Positions 7,724-15,091 are shown, counted from the stretch's first letter. The stretch is 16,949 bases of DNA from CAYVUI01 sp964454745 (GCA_964454745.1 CAYVUI010000099.1:1-16949); one strand, 5' to 3'. Made by a program: numbers and translations. Notes: a model not told the origin generated them from the sequence alone.

Positions 7724-8809
7724 TTACAGTGTCCTGGCGACTTCCACAAGTTTGTACGATTCGAGCACATCATCGATCTTGAGATCATCATACCCGACAA
7801 GTTTGACTCCGCACTCGAGACCCTGGCGTACTTCACGGACATCATCCTTAAAGTGCTTGAGTGAATCAATGGTACAATTGTCCTTAACCACGATGTTGTC
7901 GCGGATCAATCGAATCTTATCCTTGTTGCCGATGGTCCCGCTGCGGACATAACAGCCCGCAATCGTTCCAACGCTGGAAATCTTGAACGTATCACGGATT
8001 ACCAGGTTCGCAGTCACTTCTTCCTTGATCTCGGGTGCAAGCATACCGACCATTGCGTCTTTGAGGTCCTCGGTAATCTTATAAATCACGCTGTAGAGAC
8101 GGATATCGATGCTCTTGGAATCAGCGAGCTGCTTGACGCGTTCATCGGGTACAACGTTAAAGCCGATGATAATCGCACCCGATGCCTCGGCCAGCACCAC
8201 ATCGCCTTCCGTAATCCCGCCCACCGCGGCATGCAGAATCTTGATCTTGATTTCATCGGTACTCAGGTCCGTAAGATACTTAATCAAAACATCCACGCTT
8301 CCCTGCACATCCGCGCGGATAATCAGGTTCAGCTCCTGGATATTGCCGGCCTCGATATGCGTGAACAGGTTGTCCAGGCTGATCTGGCTCCGCTTGGCCA
8401 GGGACTCTTCCCGCTCAAAGCTCTTGAGCTCTTCCGAGGTCTGCTTGGCCTGGTTGATGTCCTCGAGCACGAAGAATCGGTCCCCGGCCTGGGGCACATC
8501 GCTAAGCCCGCTGATCTCGACGGGCGTGCCGCTAGCCGCGTTTTTAACGGTTTTACCGCGGCTGTCCCGCAGGGTTCGCACCCTGCCATAGCCGATACCC
8601 GCCAGGACAATATCTCCCTTTTTGAGTACCCCCTCCTTAATCAGTACCGTCGCCACCGCACCGCGCGAGGTCGTCATTTGCGCCTCAACCACCCATCCGG
8701 TCGCCGGCAGCTTGTTGTCGGCCTTGTATTCGCGAAGTTCCGCAATATAGTCCAGGTGCTCGATCAAATCTTCAATGCCTTCACCGGTGATCGCGCTGGT
8801 TTTGACGAT
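7724..8809 (-). CDS. infB: Translation initiation factor IF-2, C-terminal part (after the in-frame stop)
   Basis: This is the continuation, in the same frame, of the IF-2 reading frame interrupted at 8810-8812. It begins IVKTSAITGEG, the G5 element of the GTPase domain, then gives domain II (RGAVATVLIKEG, KKGDIVLAGIGYGRVR), domain III (IRADVQGSVDVL, GGITEGDVVLAEASGAIIIGFNV) and domain IV, which binds initiator fMet-tRNA (IAGCYVRSGTIGNKDKIRLIRD, KDDVREVRQGLECGV). All parts look intact and under normal constraint. Without the upstream half it has no G1-G4 motifs. The first near-start codon is TTG at 8767, which lacks a good Shine-Dalgarno sequence and would remove G5, so separate translation as a functional factor is doubtful. 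It should be treated as one gene with the part at 8810-10438. Confidence 0.88.
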   Translation of the reverse strand: MVKTSAITGEGIEDLIEHLDYIAELREYKADNKLPATGWVVEAQMTTSRGAVATVLIKEGVLKKGDIVLAGIGYGRVRTLRDSRGKTVKNAASGTPVEISGLSDVPQAGDRFFVLEDINQAKQTSEELKSFEREESLAKRSQISLDNLFTHIEAGNIQELNLIIRADVQGSVDVLIKYLTDLSTDEIKIKILHAAVGGITEGDVVLAEASGAIIIGFNVVPDERVKQLADSKSIDIRLYSVIYKITEDLKDAMVGMLAPEIKEEVTANLVIRDTFKISSVGTIAGCYVRSGTIGNKDKIRLIRDNIVVKDNCTIDSLKHFKDDVREVRQGLECGVKLVGYDDLKIDDVLESYKLVEVARTL

Positions 8810-8812
8810 TTA
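8810..8812 (-). other. infB: In-frame TAA stop inside infB
   Basis: On the - strand the codons read TGG AGC GGA AAC ACG TAA ATC GTC AAA ACC AGC. The flanking residues, EWSGNT then IVKTSA, align with the normal IF-2 stretch between G4 and G5 (E. coli has EWGGESQFVHVSA), so TAA stands at one sense position with no insertion or deletion. A one-base change from CAA (Gln), GAA (Glu) or AAA (Lys) explains it. Confidence 0.95.
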
Positions 8813-10438
8813 CGTGTTTCCGCTCCACTCGGTGGGCGTCAGGTCATGCTCGGCGAGCTGACCGTAAATTCGGTTGATATCACAACCGGGCAGGTCGATC
8901 TTGTTCAATGCCACGATAATTTCGACCTCGGCCGCCTTGGCATGGTGAATCGCCTCGATGGTCTGCGGCATCAACCCGTCATCAGCCGCGACAACCAATA
9001 CAACAATATCGGTCATATTCGCACCGCGGGCCCGCATGGACGTAAAGGCCTCGTGGCCCGGGGTATCCAGGAAAGTCACTTTCTTGCCGTTAAGCGTCAC
9101 CTGGTACGCACCGATATGCTGGGTAATCCCGCCCGCTTCGCCGCTGGCGACATCTGATTCCCGAATCCGGTCGAGCAGGCTGGTCTTTCCGTGGTCCACG
9201 TGTCCAAGCATCGTCACAACCGGGGGACGTTTGACCGGCTTCTTGTTTTCCCGCTGGTCGAACTGCTCCTGGATCGTTTCGATCATGGACTTTTTGCGTT
9301 CCACGATCAGTTCCGTCCCGAAGTCCACGGCGATCAACTCGGCGACTTCCGTGGTAATCACCTGGTTCGCTGTCGCCATGACGCCCTGCTCCATCAGCTT
9401 GGCGATAATATCACTGGCCCGAACGGCAAGGGCCGCAGACAGGTCCTTGACATGGATCGGTTCACTGACATGAGCCTTTTCAGGACGCTCGACAGGGGTA
9501 TCGGGCGCCGAGGAATCCTTGGTCTGAATCTTTCGAGAAGGCTTCGCTCCGAGCGACTCGCCCTTGGCCACCGCCAGGCGGGCCTTGCGTTCTTCCATAT
9601 CCTTGGCGTGCATCCTGCGTCCGCGGGGTGCATCGCTGTCCCATTCACTTTCGCGATGGCGGCCGTGGGTTTTGCTTTTACTGGCTTTTTTGCCCTTACG
9701 CGGCTCTGCCTTATGCGGGGGCGGTGCAAGACCGGCCGACTCCATCAGCGGAGCCGTCATCGGCGCATCATGCGAACGCTTGGGCCGGCCCTGACGGGGC
9801 GGACGCCCGGAACGCGGACGCCGCGCGGCATCCGGTTCGACACTTTCCATACGAATGACCTTCGGGCCGCTCAGTGCCGCGGGCTGGGGTTTTTCAAGCA
9901 TAGGACCGGCAGGCGCTACCGGTTCGGGTTTCTCTTTTTTCTCGTCCGGCGGACGAATCACCGCGGAGGCGAATTTCGGTTTGCTTTGCTCTTCTTTTTT
10001 GGCCTCTGGCTGCGGCTGCTGCACTTCGGCAGCGGGCTGTGCCTGCTCAGAGATTTCACCTTTGGATTCTTCTTCGGTGGGAGCCTCGGCGGCTGGGGCC
10101 GCAACAGGTTCCTGCTGCGTTTGAGGCTCCGTTAGTTCCGCGGCCGCGGCCGGTGGTTCTTCCTCGGCAGGTTTGGCCTGTGCTTCTTCGGCGGGCGGCT
10201 CCGGCTTGGGCTGTTTGACCCGCACCTCTTCGAGATCCACCCGTTCTGCACGTTCAACGGTAGTTGTGTGTTCGCCCTCGCTAAACCATTCCCGGATGGT
10301 TGCAGCCAGACCGGCAGAGATGGTGGACATGTGGTTCTTAATGTCCAGACCTTCGGCCTGGCACTTTTCCACAATCGCCTTGCTCTTGACTCCAAGTTCT
10401 TTGGCCAGCAGATGGACTCTGGTTACGGCTTTTGCCAC
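8810..10438 (-). CDS. infB: Translation initiation factor IF-2, N-terminal part (ends at the in-frame stop)
   Basis: IF-2 is the GTPase that brings initiator tRNA to the 30S subunit and drives subunit joining. This part has an N-terminal IF2_N domain (residues 1-53), a long Pro/Glu/Ala/Gln-rich linker and a basic Arg/Lys stretch, a second IF2_N-like domain (about 326-380) and most of the G domain: G1 GHVDHGKT (411-418), G3 DTPGH (458-462) and G4 NKID (512-515). It then stops at codon 543, before G5. The start is GTG at 10438, with GGAG 6 nt upstream, 84 nt after the nusA stop. With the 362-codon remainder the gene would encode about 904 residues, normal for a bacterial IF-2 with a long linker. 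Alone, this fragment would lack the tRNA-binding domains and should not work. Confidence 0.9.
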   Translation of the reverse strand: MAKAVTRVHLLAKELGVKSKAIVEKCQAEGLDIKNHMSTISAGLAATIREWFSEGEHTTTVERAERVDLEEVRVKQPKPEPPAEEAQAKPAEEEPPAAAAELTEPQTQQEPVAAPAAEAPTEEESKGEISEQAQPAAEVQQPQPEAKKEEQSKPKFASAVIRPPDEKKEKPEPVAPAGPMLEKPQPAALSGPKVIRMESVEPDAARRPRSGRPPRQGRPKRSHDAPMTAPLMESAGLAPPPHKAEPRKGKKASKSKTHGRHRESEWDSDAPRGRRMHAKDMEERKARLAVAKGESLGAKPSRKIQTKDSSAPDTPVERPEKAHVSEPIHVKDLSAALAVRASDIIAKLMEQGVMATANQVITTEVAELIAVDFGTELIVERKKSMIETIQEQFDQRENKKPVKRPPVVTMLGHVDHGKTSLLDRIRESDVASGEAGGITQHIGAYQVTLNGKKVTFLDTPGHEAFTSMRARGANMTDIVVLVVAADDGLMPQTIEAIHHAKAAEVEIIVALNKIDLPGCDINRIYGQLAEHDLTPTEWSGNT

Positions 10439-10522
10439 ACTGATCTCCGTTTCTTTTAAATCACACTCATTGCGGCTTGCGGAATTTCCGAAAGCCGGCG
10501 ACTTTGTAAAACTCGCAAAAAT

Positions 10523-11734
10523 CTATTTTTTCTTTTTCTCACTTTGAAGAATATCTTCCGCCTTGGTCTTGCTGCCTTCTTCGGTCATTTCACGGGCTTT
10601 TTCCGCCGCGGTATTGATAATCGTCTCGGCAACACCGGCATCAATGCCCAGCTCCTCGACGAGCGGCTGCTGTCCGACTTCCTCAAGATCGAGCACCGAA
10701 ATAATCCCCAGCGCCAGCAGCTTATCCACCAGGCGTTCATCTTCCGGATCCGCCTGCTTGAGTGTCTCGGTCAGGCGCTCAACTTCCTGGTTGTATTCGC
10801 TCGGTGTGAGAATATCGATATCCCACCCCGTCAGACGCGCGGCCAGGCGGACATTCTGCCCGTGTTTGCCGATCGCCAGGCTAAGCTGGTCGTCATTGAC
10901 TACTACCGTGGCCCGCCCCAGTTCGAAACACAGGGCAATCTCACTGACTTGCGCAGGCATCAGCGAGTTGGCGATCAGAACCTGCGAGGAATCCGACCAG
11001 CGGACGATGTCAATCTTCTCGCCGCTGAGTTCATCGACGATATTCTTGATCCGGCTGCCGCGAACGCCCACACACGCCCCGACGGCATCGACCTTGTCAT
11101 CATGGGAATGCACCGCGATCTTCGTCCGGTAGCCCGCTTCCCGGGCCAGGGCCTTGATCTCGATGATCCGCTCGGCCACTTCGGGCACTTCCAGTTCAAA
11201 GAGCCGCTTGATGAAATCCGGATGTGTACGGGAGAGAATAATCTTTACCGCACTGCTCGTATCGCGGACATCGAGGATCATACAGCGGATCCGCTCGCCG
11301 ACATGATGCGTTTCACCGGTGATCTGCTCGGAGCGGGGCATGAACCCTTCCGTTCGGCTGTTGATCGTAATCGTAAGGGTGCCGCCTTCATATCGCCCGG
11401 CGATGCCGTTAATGATCTCGCCTTTTCGCTGGGCAAATTCCGCAAAAATACTGTCGCGTTCATCCGCTTTGAGCTTCTGGATCATAACCTGCTTGGCGGT
11501 CTGGGCGGGAATCCGGCCCAGGCTCTTGATGTCGATCTCCGCGCCGTCCTTGTAAGCCTTGATCTGGCCGGAAGTTCGGTCAATATGGACGATGATGTCC
11601 TCGGCGGTTGGTGAACCAAAGTACTTTCGTGCCGCGGAAACCATCGCCGATTCAAGATCCTGAAAGATGGATTCTTTGTCGATGTTTTTGTCCCTGGCGA
11701 TGTTCTCGACAATGCGAAGTAATTCCTGGTTCAT
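10523..11734 (-). CDS. nusA: Transcription termination/antitermination factor NusA
   Basis: RNA-polymerase-associated elongation factor controlling pausing, termination and antitermination. The order is an N-terminal RNAP-binding domain (about residues 1-105), an S1 domain from about 105 (GEIINGIAGRYEGGTLTITI onward, with RTEGFMPRSE and VGERIRCMILDV) and two KH domains with the diagnostic ACVGVRGSRIKNIVDELSGE and EKIDIVRWSD, then LSLAIGKHGQNVRLAARLTG. After that comes only a helix-hairpin-helix-like segment (LGIISVLDLEEVG) and a charged, lysine-ended tail. At 403 residues it lacks the two long acidic repeats of the E. coli protein. ATG 11734 has AGGA 7 nt upstream; a TTG one codon earlier is less well spaced. 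No rimP precedes it; instead there is the structured non-coding segment described separately. Confidence 0.95.
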   Translation of the reverse strand: MNQELLRIVENIARDKNIDKESIFQDLESAMVSAARKYFGSPTAEDIIVHIDRTSGQIKAYKDGAEIDIKSLGRIPAQTAKQVMIQKLKADERDSIFAEFAQRKGEIINGIAGRYEGGTLTITINSRTEGFMPRSEQITGETHHVGERIRCMILDVRDTSSAVKIILSRTHPDFIKRLFELEVPEVAERIIEIKALAREAGYRTKIAVHSHDDKVDAVGACVGVRGSRIKNIVDELSGEKIDIVRWSDSSQVLIANSLMPAQVSEIALCFELGRATVVVNDDQLSLAIGKHGQNVRLAARLTGWDIDILTPSEYNQEVERLTETLKQADPEDERLVDKLLALGIISVLDLEEVGQQPLVEELGIDAGVAETIINTAAEKAREMTEEGSKTKAEDILQSEKKKK

Positions 11735-11861
11735 CAATACATCCTTTTCTTTAAACTATAATTATCTACCCGGCGGGCCCGGTTTACGATTCTTCTCAAG
11801 TATTTCTTCTCTCGCCGCCCTGCCGAAGCAATTTTCAATTTTCAAAACCCGTTTCGTCTAC

Positions 11862-11895
11862 AATAAAAAAAGTGGAAACCAATGGCATTCCACTT
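11862..11895 (-). terminator. Probable intrinsic terminator upstream of nusA
   Basis: Read on the - strand, AAGTGGAA pairs with TTCCACTT (8 bp, 11888-11895 with 11870-11877). Inside, C-G, C-G and G-U pairs extend the stem around an AUU triloop, and outside a G-U and an A-U pair add to the base. TTTTTATT follows directly. The G-U pairs become mismatches on the + strand, so the - strand is favoured. It lies 128 nt before the nusA start and 300 nt after a strong promoter. Confidence 0.6.
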
Positions 11896-12162
11896 CTGTT
11901 CCGGTGGGTTTACAACCCGCCGAGGGCCGTCCTTACGAATACGGACGGAACAACTTGTCCTGGCGTGGTCACCTCATCGGTTGCCTCCGAAAAAACCACG
12001 TCCGCAACAGGGACCAAAAAAATCGGTCCGAAAATGCCGTTTCACGCTTCCAATGCACCCCTGCGGCGCAAAGCACCGTTTTGAACTAAGCGGGTACACG
12101 ACTTTGTAACCTTTTTACATGCATATCATCTTTTCCTCTGGAATCCCAGAATCTCTGTAAAC
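11863..12162 (-). ncRNA. Candidate structured RNA (small RNA or attenuated nusA leader), family unknown
   Basis: A perfect-consensus promoter (12169-12196) and an intrinsic terminator bound a ~300-nt transcript rich in hairpins. They are TCTGG/CCAGA (12137-12150), GGACC/GGTCC around 12011-12029, CGTGGT/ACCACG around 11964-12000, CCGTCC/GGACGG around 11927-11948, and GGCGGGTT/AACCCACC around 11903-11921. A long-range helix also pairs GTTC-CGGTG (11898-11906) with CACCG-TTTT-GAAC (12074-12086), closing a multibranch domain. The sense strand is not fully certain: two helices gain G-U wobbles on the + strand and mispair on the - strand, while the terminator hairpin shows the reverse. No conserved core of tmRNA, RNase P RNA, SRP RNA, T-box, TPP, cobalamin or glycine RNA was found. 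No protein-coding frame here looks real. Confidence 0.5.
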
Positions 12163-12168
12163 CATAAG

Positions 12169-12196
12169 ATTATATTATATCGTCATTTGCTGTCAA
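12169..12196 (-). promoter_or_regulatory. Perfect sigma70-type promoter driving the structured RNA / nusA
   Basis: On the - strand TTGACA (12191-12196) and TATAAT (12169-12174) are both exact matches, with a 16-nt spacer. A second TATAAT (12174-12179) overlaps but would give an 11-nt spacer. Transcription should begin near 12162. Such a full match usually marks a highly expressed or regulated unit. Confidence 0.72.
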
Positions 12197-12239
12197 TGAG
12201 AAAATATATTTTTCCATCGCTCAATACAGGCTAAACCTA

Positions 12240-12255
12240 TTCTCATTTATGAGAA
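12240..12255. promoter_or_regulatory. Palindromic operator candidate in the divergent promoter region
   Basis: TTCTCAT-TT-ATGAGAA is a perfect 7-bp-arm palindrome. One arm with its flank (ATGAGAAAA, 12249-12257) recurs exactly at 12196-12204, touching the -35 box of the - strand promoter. The arrangement suits a dimeric repressor acting on the RNA/nusA promoter. It is about 105 nt above the rubrerythrin -35. The regulator is unknown. Confidence 0.35.
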
Positions 12256-12360
12256 AAACGTTTTTAATCGTAAAATCTCTACTTTCTGACCCAAAAACTC
12301 CGGATATTCGGGAATTTCTACGTATTTTTACACAGATTGTCTATTTCATAAGACTTCCGG

Positions 12361-12390
12361 TAGACAAAACATCAGCTTTTCTATTATAAT
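12361..12390 (+). promoter_or_regulatory. Promoter of the rubrerythrin-like gene
   Basis: TAGACA (12361-12366, 5/6) and TATAAT (12385-12390, 6/6) have an 18-nt spacer. The start should be near 12397, leaving a leader of about 28 nt before ATG 12425. Confidence 0.65.
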
Positions 12391-12424
12391 AGGTTTGATA
12401 AAGGGTTTTTCCGGGAGAAGCCAG

Positions 12425-12892
12425 ATGAGCGAAAAAAACTGCGCAGTTGAAATTCTTCATTTCGCAATCGCCCGCGAGATACGGGCCTTTGAATTCTACA
12501 TGAAACTTAAATCCAAGTTTACCGATCCGGTTTTGCGGGATATCATGATGGAGTTCGCCGAAGCGGAGATCGAACACAAGGACCAGCTCGAATTCGAGCT
12601 GATGAAGATGGGTGAAGTGGTCCAGGACCGGATTTACAAATCCTCCCAGGAACTCGATGAGCGTTTTCCGCTGGCAGATATGATCGAAGAGGGAGACATG
12701 AGCTATGAAAATGCGATCCTGCTGGCGATTGACAAAGAGGAGAACGACTTTAGGGTGTATGTCGAGCTGGCCGCAAAAGTGGAAGATGCGCACTGCAAAG
12801 ATGTGATCGTTGCCCTGGCCCAGCAGGAAGTGGAACACAAACTCCGCTGGCAGCGGCAGTATGACATGCTCAAGGAAGAAGGGGGCAGCTAA
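12425..12892 (+). CDS. Rubrerythrin-like diiron protein (ferritin-like, no rubredoxin domain)
   Basis: A 155-residue four-helix ferritin-like protein. Each half carries the iron-ligand pattern of the rubrerythrin family: an early glutamate helix (EIRAFEFYMKL) followed by AEAEIEHKDQL, and a second one (AIDKEENDFRVYVELA) followed by AQQEVEHKLRWQRQY, giving two ExxH sites for a carboxylate-bridged diiron centre. There are no paired CxxC motifs, so the C-terminal rubredoxin domain of classic rubrerythrin is missing and the electron donor would be a separate protein. The family reduces peroxide or handles iron, mostly in anaerobes and microaerophiles. GGAG lies 7 nt before ATG 12425; a TTG at 12395 in frame is rejected because it overlaps the expected transcription start. 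It has its own promoter and stands alone, with converging ispF behind it. Confidence 0.85.
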   Translation: MSEKNCAVEILHFAIAREIRAFEFYMKLKSKFTDPVLRDIMMEFAEAEIEHKDQLEFELMKMGEVVQDRIYKSSQELDERFPLADMIEEGDMSYENAILLAIDKEENDFRVYVELAAKVEDAHCKDVIVALAQQEVEHKLRWQRQYDMLKEEGGS

Positions 12893-12927
12893 ACCCTGAT
12901 CCGGCTTTTCAGTATTGATACCGGGGA

Positions 12928-13446
12928 TTAGTGGTACCGAAGAGTTCGCTTCTTTCGGCGGATCAGCATCGCTGCGGCGGTCACGGCAATCGCATGGCCC
13001 TTGCCGATTTCATCGAGACCCTCGTTGGTCTTGGCCTTTACATTCACAGCCGTAAAATCAATATGCATGACATCCGCAATTGAGCGTTTGATCTGACCCT
13101 TATGCGGTTCAAGCCGGGGCTCCTCGGCATGAATGGTTAGATCCACGTTTACCACTGACCAGTTGTCCTCCGCCAGCCGGTTACAGACCATATCGAGCAT
13201 CTCTTTCGAATCAACATTCTTCCAGCGGTCGTCCTTGTCGGAAAAATGTGTGCCGATATCACCCAGGCCCGACGCACCCAGCAGGGCATCAATCACGGCA
13301 TGAATCACAACGTCGCCGTCCGAATGGCCCAGCAGCCCCAGCGGATAGGGAATCTGCACGCCGCCGAGAAACAGCTCGCGGTTGGGAACCAGTCGATGGA
13401 TATCCGTGCCGATGCCGGTGCGGTATTCGTACTGCGGCTCGATCAC
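12928..13446 (-). CDS. ispF: 2-C-methyl-D-erythritol 2,4-cyclodiphosphate synthase (IspF)
   Basis: MEP-pathway enzyme that cyclises CDP-ME 2-phosphate to MEcPP with loss of CMP, toward isoprenoids such as the undecaprenyl carrier. All 172 residues fit the family: GIGTDIHRL (metal-binding Asp and His near the N-terminus), LLGHSDGDVVIHAVIDALLGA, LGDIGTHFSD, then VNVKAKTNEGLDEIGKGHAIA. The third metal ligand is the His in the SDGDVVIH motif. The start is GTG at 13446, overlapping the hisB stop as GTGA, so translation is coupled to hisB. The gene is more usually found with ispD (or fused to it); here it closes a hisC-hisB-ispF unit. It converges on the rubrerythrin gene with only 35 nt between stops and no clear terminator. 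Confidence 0.95.
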   Translation of the reverse strand: MIEPQYEYRTGIGTDIHRLVPNRELFLGGVQIPYPLGLLGHSDGDVVIHAVIDALLGASGLGDIGTHFSDKDDRWKNVDSKEMLDMVCNRLAEDNWSVVNVDLTIHAEEPRLEPHKGQIKRSIADVMHIDFTAVNVKAKTNEGLDEIGKGHAIAVTAAAMLIRRKKRTLRYH

Positions 13447-14027
13447 AGGATGCCTTTCGTTGAAGGAATCTCCGAGCCGATGATCGTCACCGCCTGGGCC
13501 AGCGCCTGGCCGAAAGATTTGAAAATCGCCTCCGCGATATGGTGGCTGTTCGTACCGTACGGAACGTTCACATGCAAATTAAACTTGCCGACATTGGAAA
13601 AGGAACGGAGGAACTCTTCCAGGCATTCCACATCGAAATCGCCGATTTTTTCCGTATTGTAATCCACGTTATATACGCAAAACGCCCTGCCGGAAAGATC
13701 GAGGGCCACATTGGCCAGCGCATCTTCCATCGGCACCGACGCACTGCCGTAACGGGCAATGCCTTTTTTATCAGCCAAAGCCTTGTCCAGTGCCTGTCCG
13801 AGGCAAATGGCAACATCTTCCACGGTGTGATGCGCATCGACCTCAAGATCGCCTTTGGCACTGACCGTCAGGTCTACCCGTGAATGCTTGGAAAGATGGG
13901 CAAGCATGTGATCGAGGAAACCAAGGCCGGTATCGAGTTCATAACGCCCGGTTCCGTCGAGGTTCAGCTCAAGCCTGATCTGGGTTTCCGCGGTGCTTCG
14001 TTCGATAAGAACCTTACGGTCATTCAT
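13443..14027 (-). CDS. hisB: Imidazoleglycerol-phosphate dehydratase (HisB)
   Basis: Sixth enzyme of histidine synthesis, dehydrating IGP to imidazole acetol phosphate. At 194 residues it is the monofunctional form, without a histidinol-phosphatase domain. The manganese-binding histidine motifs are present: LGFLDHMLAHLSKHS, the DAHHTVEDV repeat and, in the second half of the fold, GTNSHHIAEAIFKS; the end STKGIL is typical. ATG 14027 is 2 nt after the hisC stop, with GGGA inside the hisC end as ribosome-binding site. It follows hisC, the next enzyme of the same pathway. Confidence 0.97.
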   Translation of the reverse strand: MNDRKVLIERSTAETQIRLELNLDGTGRYELDTGLGFLDHMLAHLSKHSRVDLTVSAKGDLEVDAHHTVEDVAICLGQALDKALADKKGIARYGSASVPMEDALANVALDLSGRAFCVYNVDYNTEKIGDFDVECLEEFLRSFSNVGKFNLHVNVPYGTNSHHIAEAIFKSFGQALAQAVTIIGSEIPSTKGIL

Positions 14028-14029
14028 AG

Positions 14030-15091
14030 TTAATCCCTTTTGCCGATGATTGATTTTAACGCTTCGATAAGTTTATTGTTCTGATCCGGTGTGCCGACGG
14101 TAATGCGAAGCTTGTCCCGCAAGCCGGGCAGGTCAAAGTACCGGACATAAATATTCTTTGCCGCCAGCAGCTCATACACCTGGTCTGCGGGCAGAGAGGT
14201 TGTTTTCGCCAGCAAAAAGTTCGTCGAGCTTTGCGGGACATCAAAGTCCAGTGTTCGCAGCGCTTCGGTCAGGCGGACCCGCTCGACCTTGACTTTGCTG
14301 ACGGTTTCCCTGAGCCAGTTCTGATCCTGTATCACTGCCGTCGCGAGAGTATTGGCCAATGCATCCGTATTGTATGAATCCTTGACCTTGCGAAGCCCGG
14401 CGACCAAGGCTGCATCCGCCAGGCCAAACCCAAAACGAAGCCCGGCCAGGGCATACCCCTTGCTCATGGAACGCAGCAGGATAACATTTTCGTATTCCCG
14501 AACAAGATCCAGGCACGAGGCCTCGGCAAAATCGACATACGCCTCGTCAATGAGCAGAACCGCCCTGCCCTTTAGCTTCTCGGCAAGACCGGCCAGGCGG
14601 TTGGGGCGGATAAAAAGGCTCGTTGGAGCATTGGGATTGCAAATAATCACCAGCGAAGGATTTACACTCAACAGCTCCTGCTCATTGTAAAAACCAGCCT
14701 CGTCATACTGTACCTCAAGGGCGGTACAGTTCTGGATGCGTGCCAGAACCGGGTACAATGAATACGTCGGCCCGGGGTAAACCAGCGGACGATTGGGGTC
14801 GCAAAAAGCGCGAATACAGATCGTCAGCAGGTCATCACCGCCGTTGGTGGCAATGATATTGTCGGGTGAAAGATTCAAAACTGAAGCCGCGGCATTGCGG
14901 AAATCATCCGCCAGCGGCTGGGGATAGCGGCGAAGGGAATCCAGGTCAAATTCTTCAAACGCTTTTCGGACAGCCGGCGAGGGCGGATAGGGATTCTCGT
15001 TGGTGTTGAGCTTGATGACATCGCTGTCTTTGGGCTGAAAACCGGGCACGTAGCCCTCGAGTTCATCTATATTGGGTCGAAAATAGCTCAT
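14030..15091 (-). CDS. hisC: Histidinol-phosphate aminotransferase (HisC)
   Basis: PLP-dependent fold-type I aminotransferase converting imidazole acetol phosphate to histidinol phosphate. In 353 residues it shows KLNTNENPYPPSP (substrate recognition), ATNGGDDLLTICIRAF (PLP phosphate loop), ICNPNAPTS, LIDEAYVDFA (Asp and Tyr contacting PLP) and SMSKGYALAGLRFGF with the Schiff-base lysine, then a C-terminal VRYFDLPGLRDKLRITVGT that is characteristic of HisC. A GGA 7 nt upstream supports ATG 15091. Two downstream genes follow tightly. The specificity is supported by the hisB neighbour; other branched aromatic aminotransferases share the fold. Confidence 0.95.
   Translation of the reverse strand: MSYFRPNIDELEGYVPGFQPKDSDVIKLNTNENPYPPSPAVRKAFEEFDLDSLRRYPQPLADDFRNAAASVLNLSPDNIIATNGGDDLLTICIRAFCDPNRPLVYPGPTYSLYPVLARIQNCTALEVQYDEAGFYNEQELLSVNPSLVIICNPNAPTSLFIRPNRLAGLAEKLKGRAVLLIDEAYVDFAEASCLDLVREYENVILLRSMSKGYALAGLRFGFGLADAALVAGLRKVKDSYNTDALANTLATAVIQDQNWLRETVSKVKVERVRLTEALRTLDFDVPQSSTNFLLAKTTSLPADQVYELLAAKNIYVRYFDLPGLRDKLRITVGTPDQNNKLIEALKSIIGKRD

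Noticed and set aside
8768..8812. General reassignment of TAA to an amino acid
   Set aside because: TAA ends several genes here at the expected family length (yebC, hisG, hisC, ispF, accD), so reading it as sense would extend them abnormally.
11667..12089. Open frames of 70-140 codons on the + strand in the nusA upstream region
   Set aside because: Several frames are open at once, the products share no family pattern, and the segment is full of inverted repeats, which fits structured RNA better than coding sequence.
11863..12162. tmRNA, 6S RNA or RNase P RNA as the identity of the structured segment
   Set aside because: No tRNA-like ends with a TTC arm for tmRNA, no single long hairpin with central bubble for 6S, and no GAGGAAAGTCC / ACAGAA P4 pair for RNase P. 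ACAGAA occurs once, without its partner.
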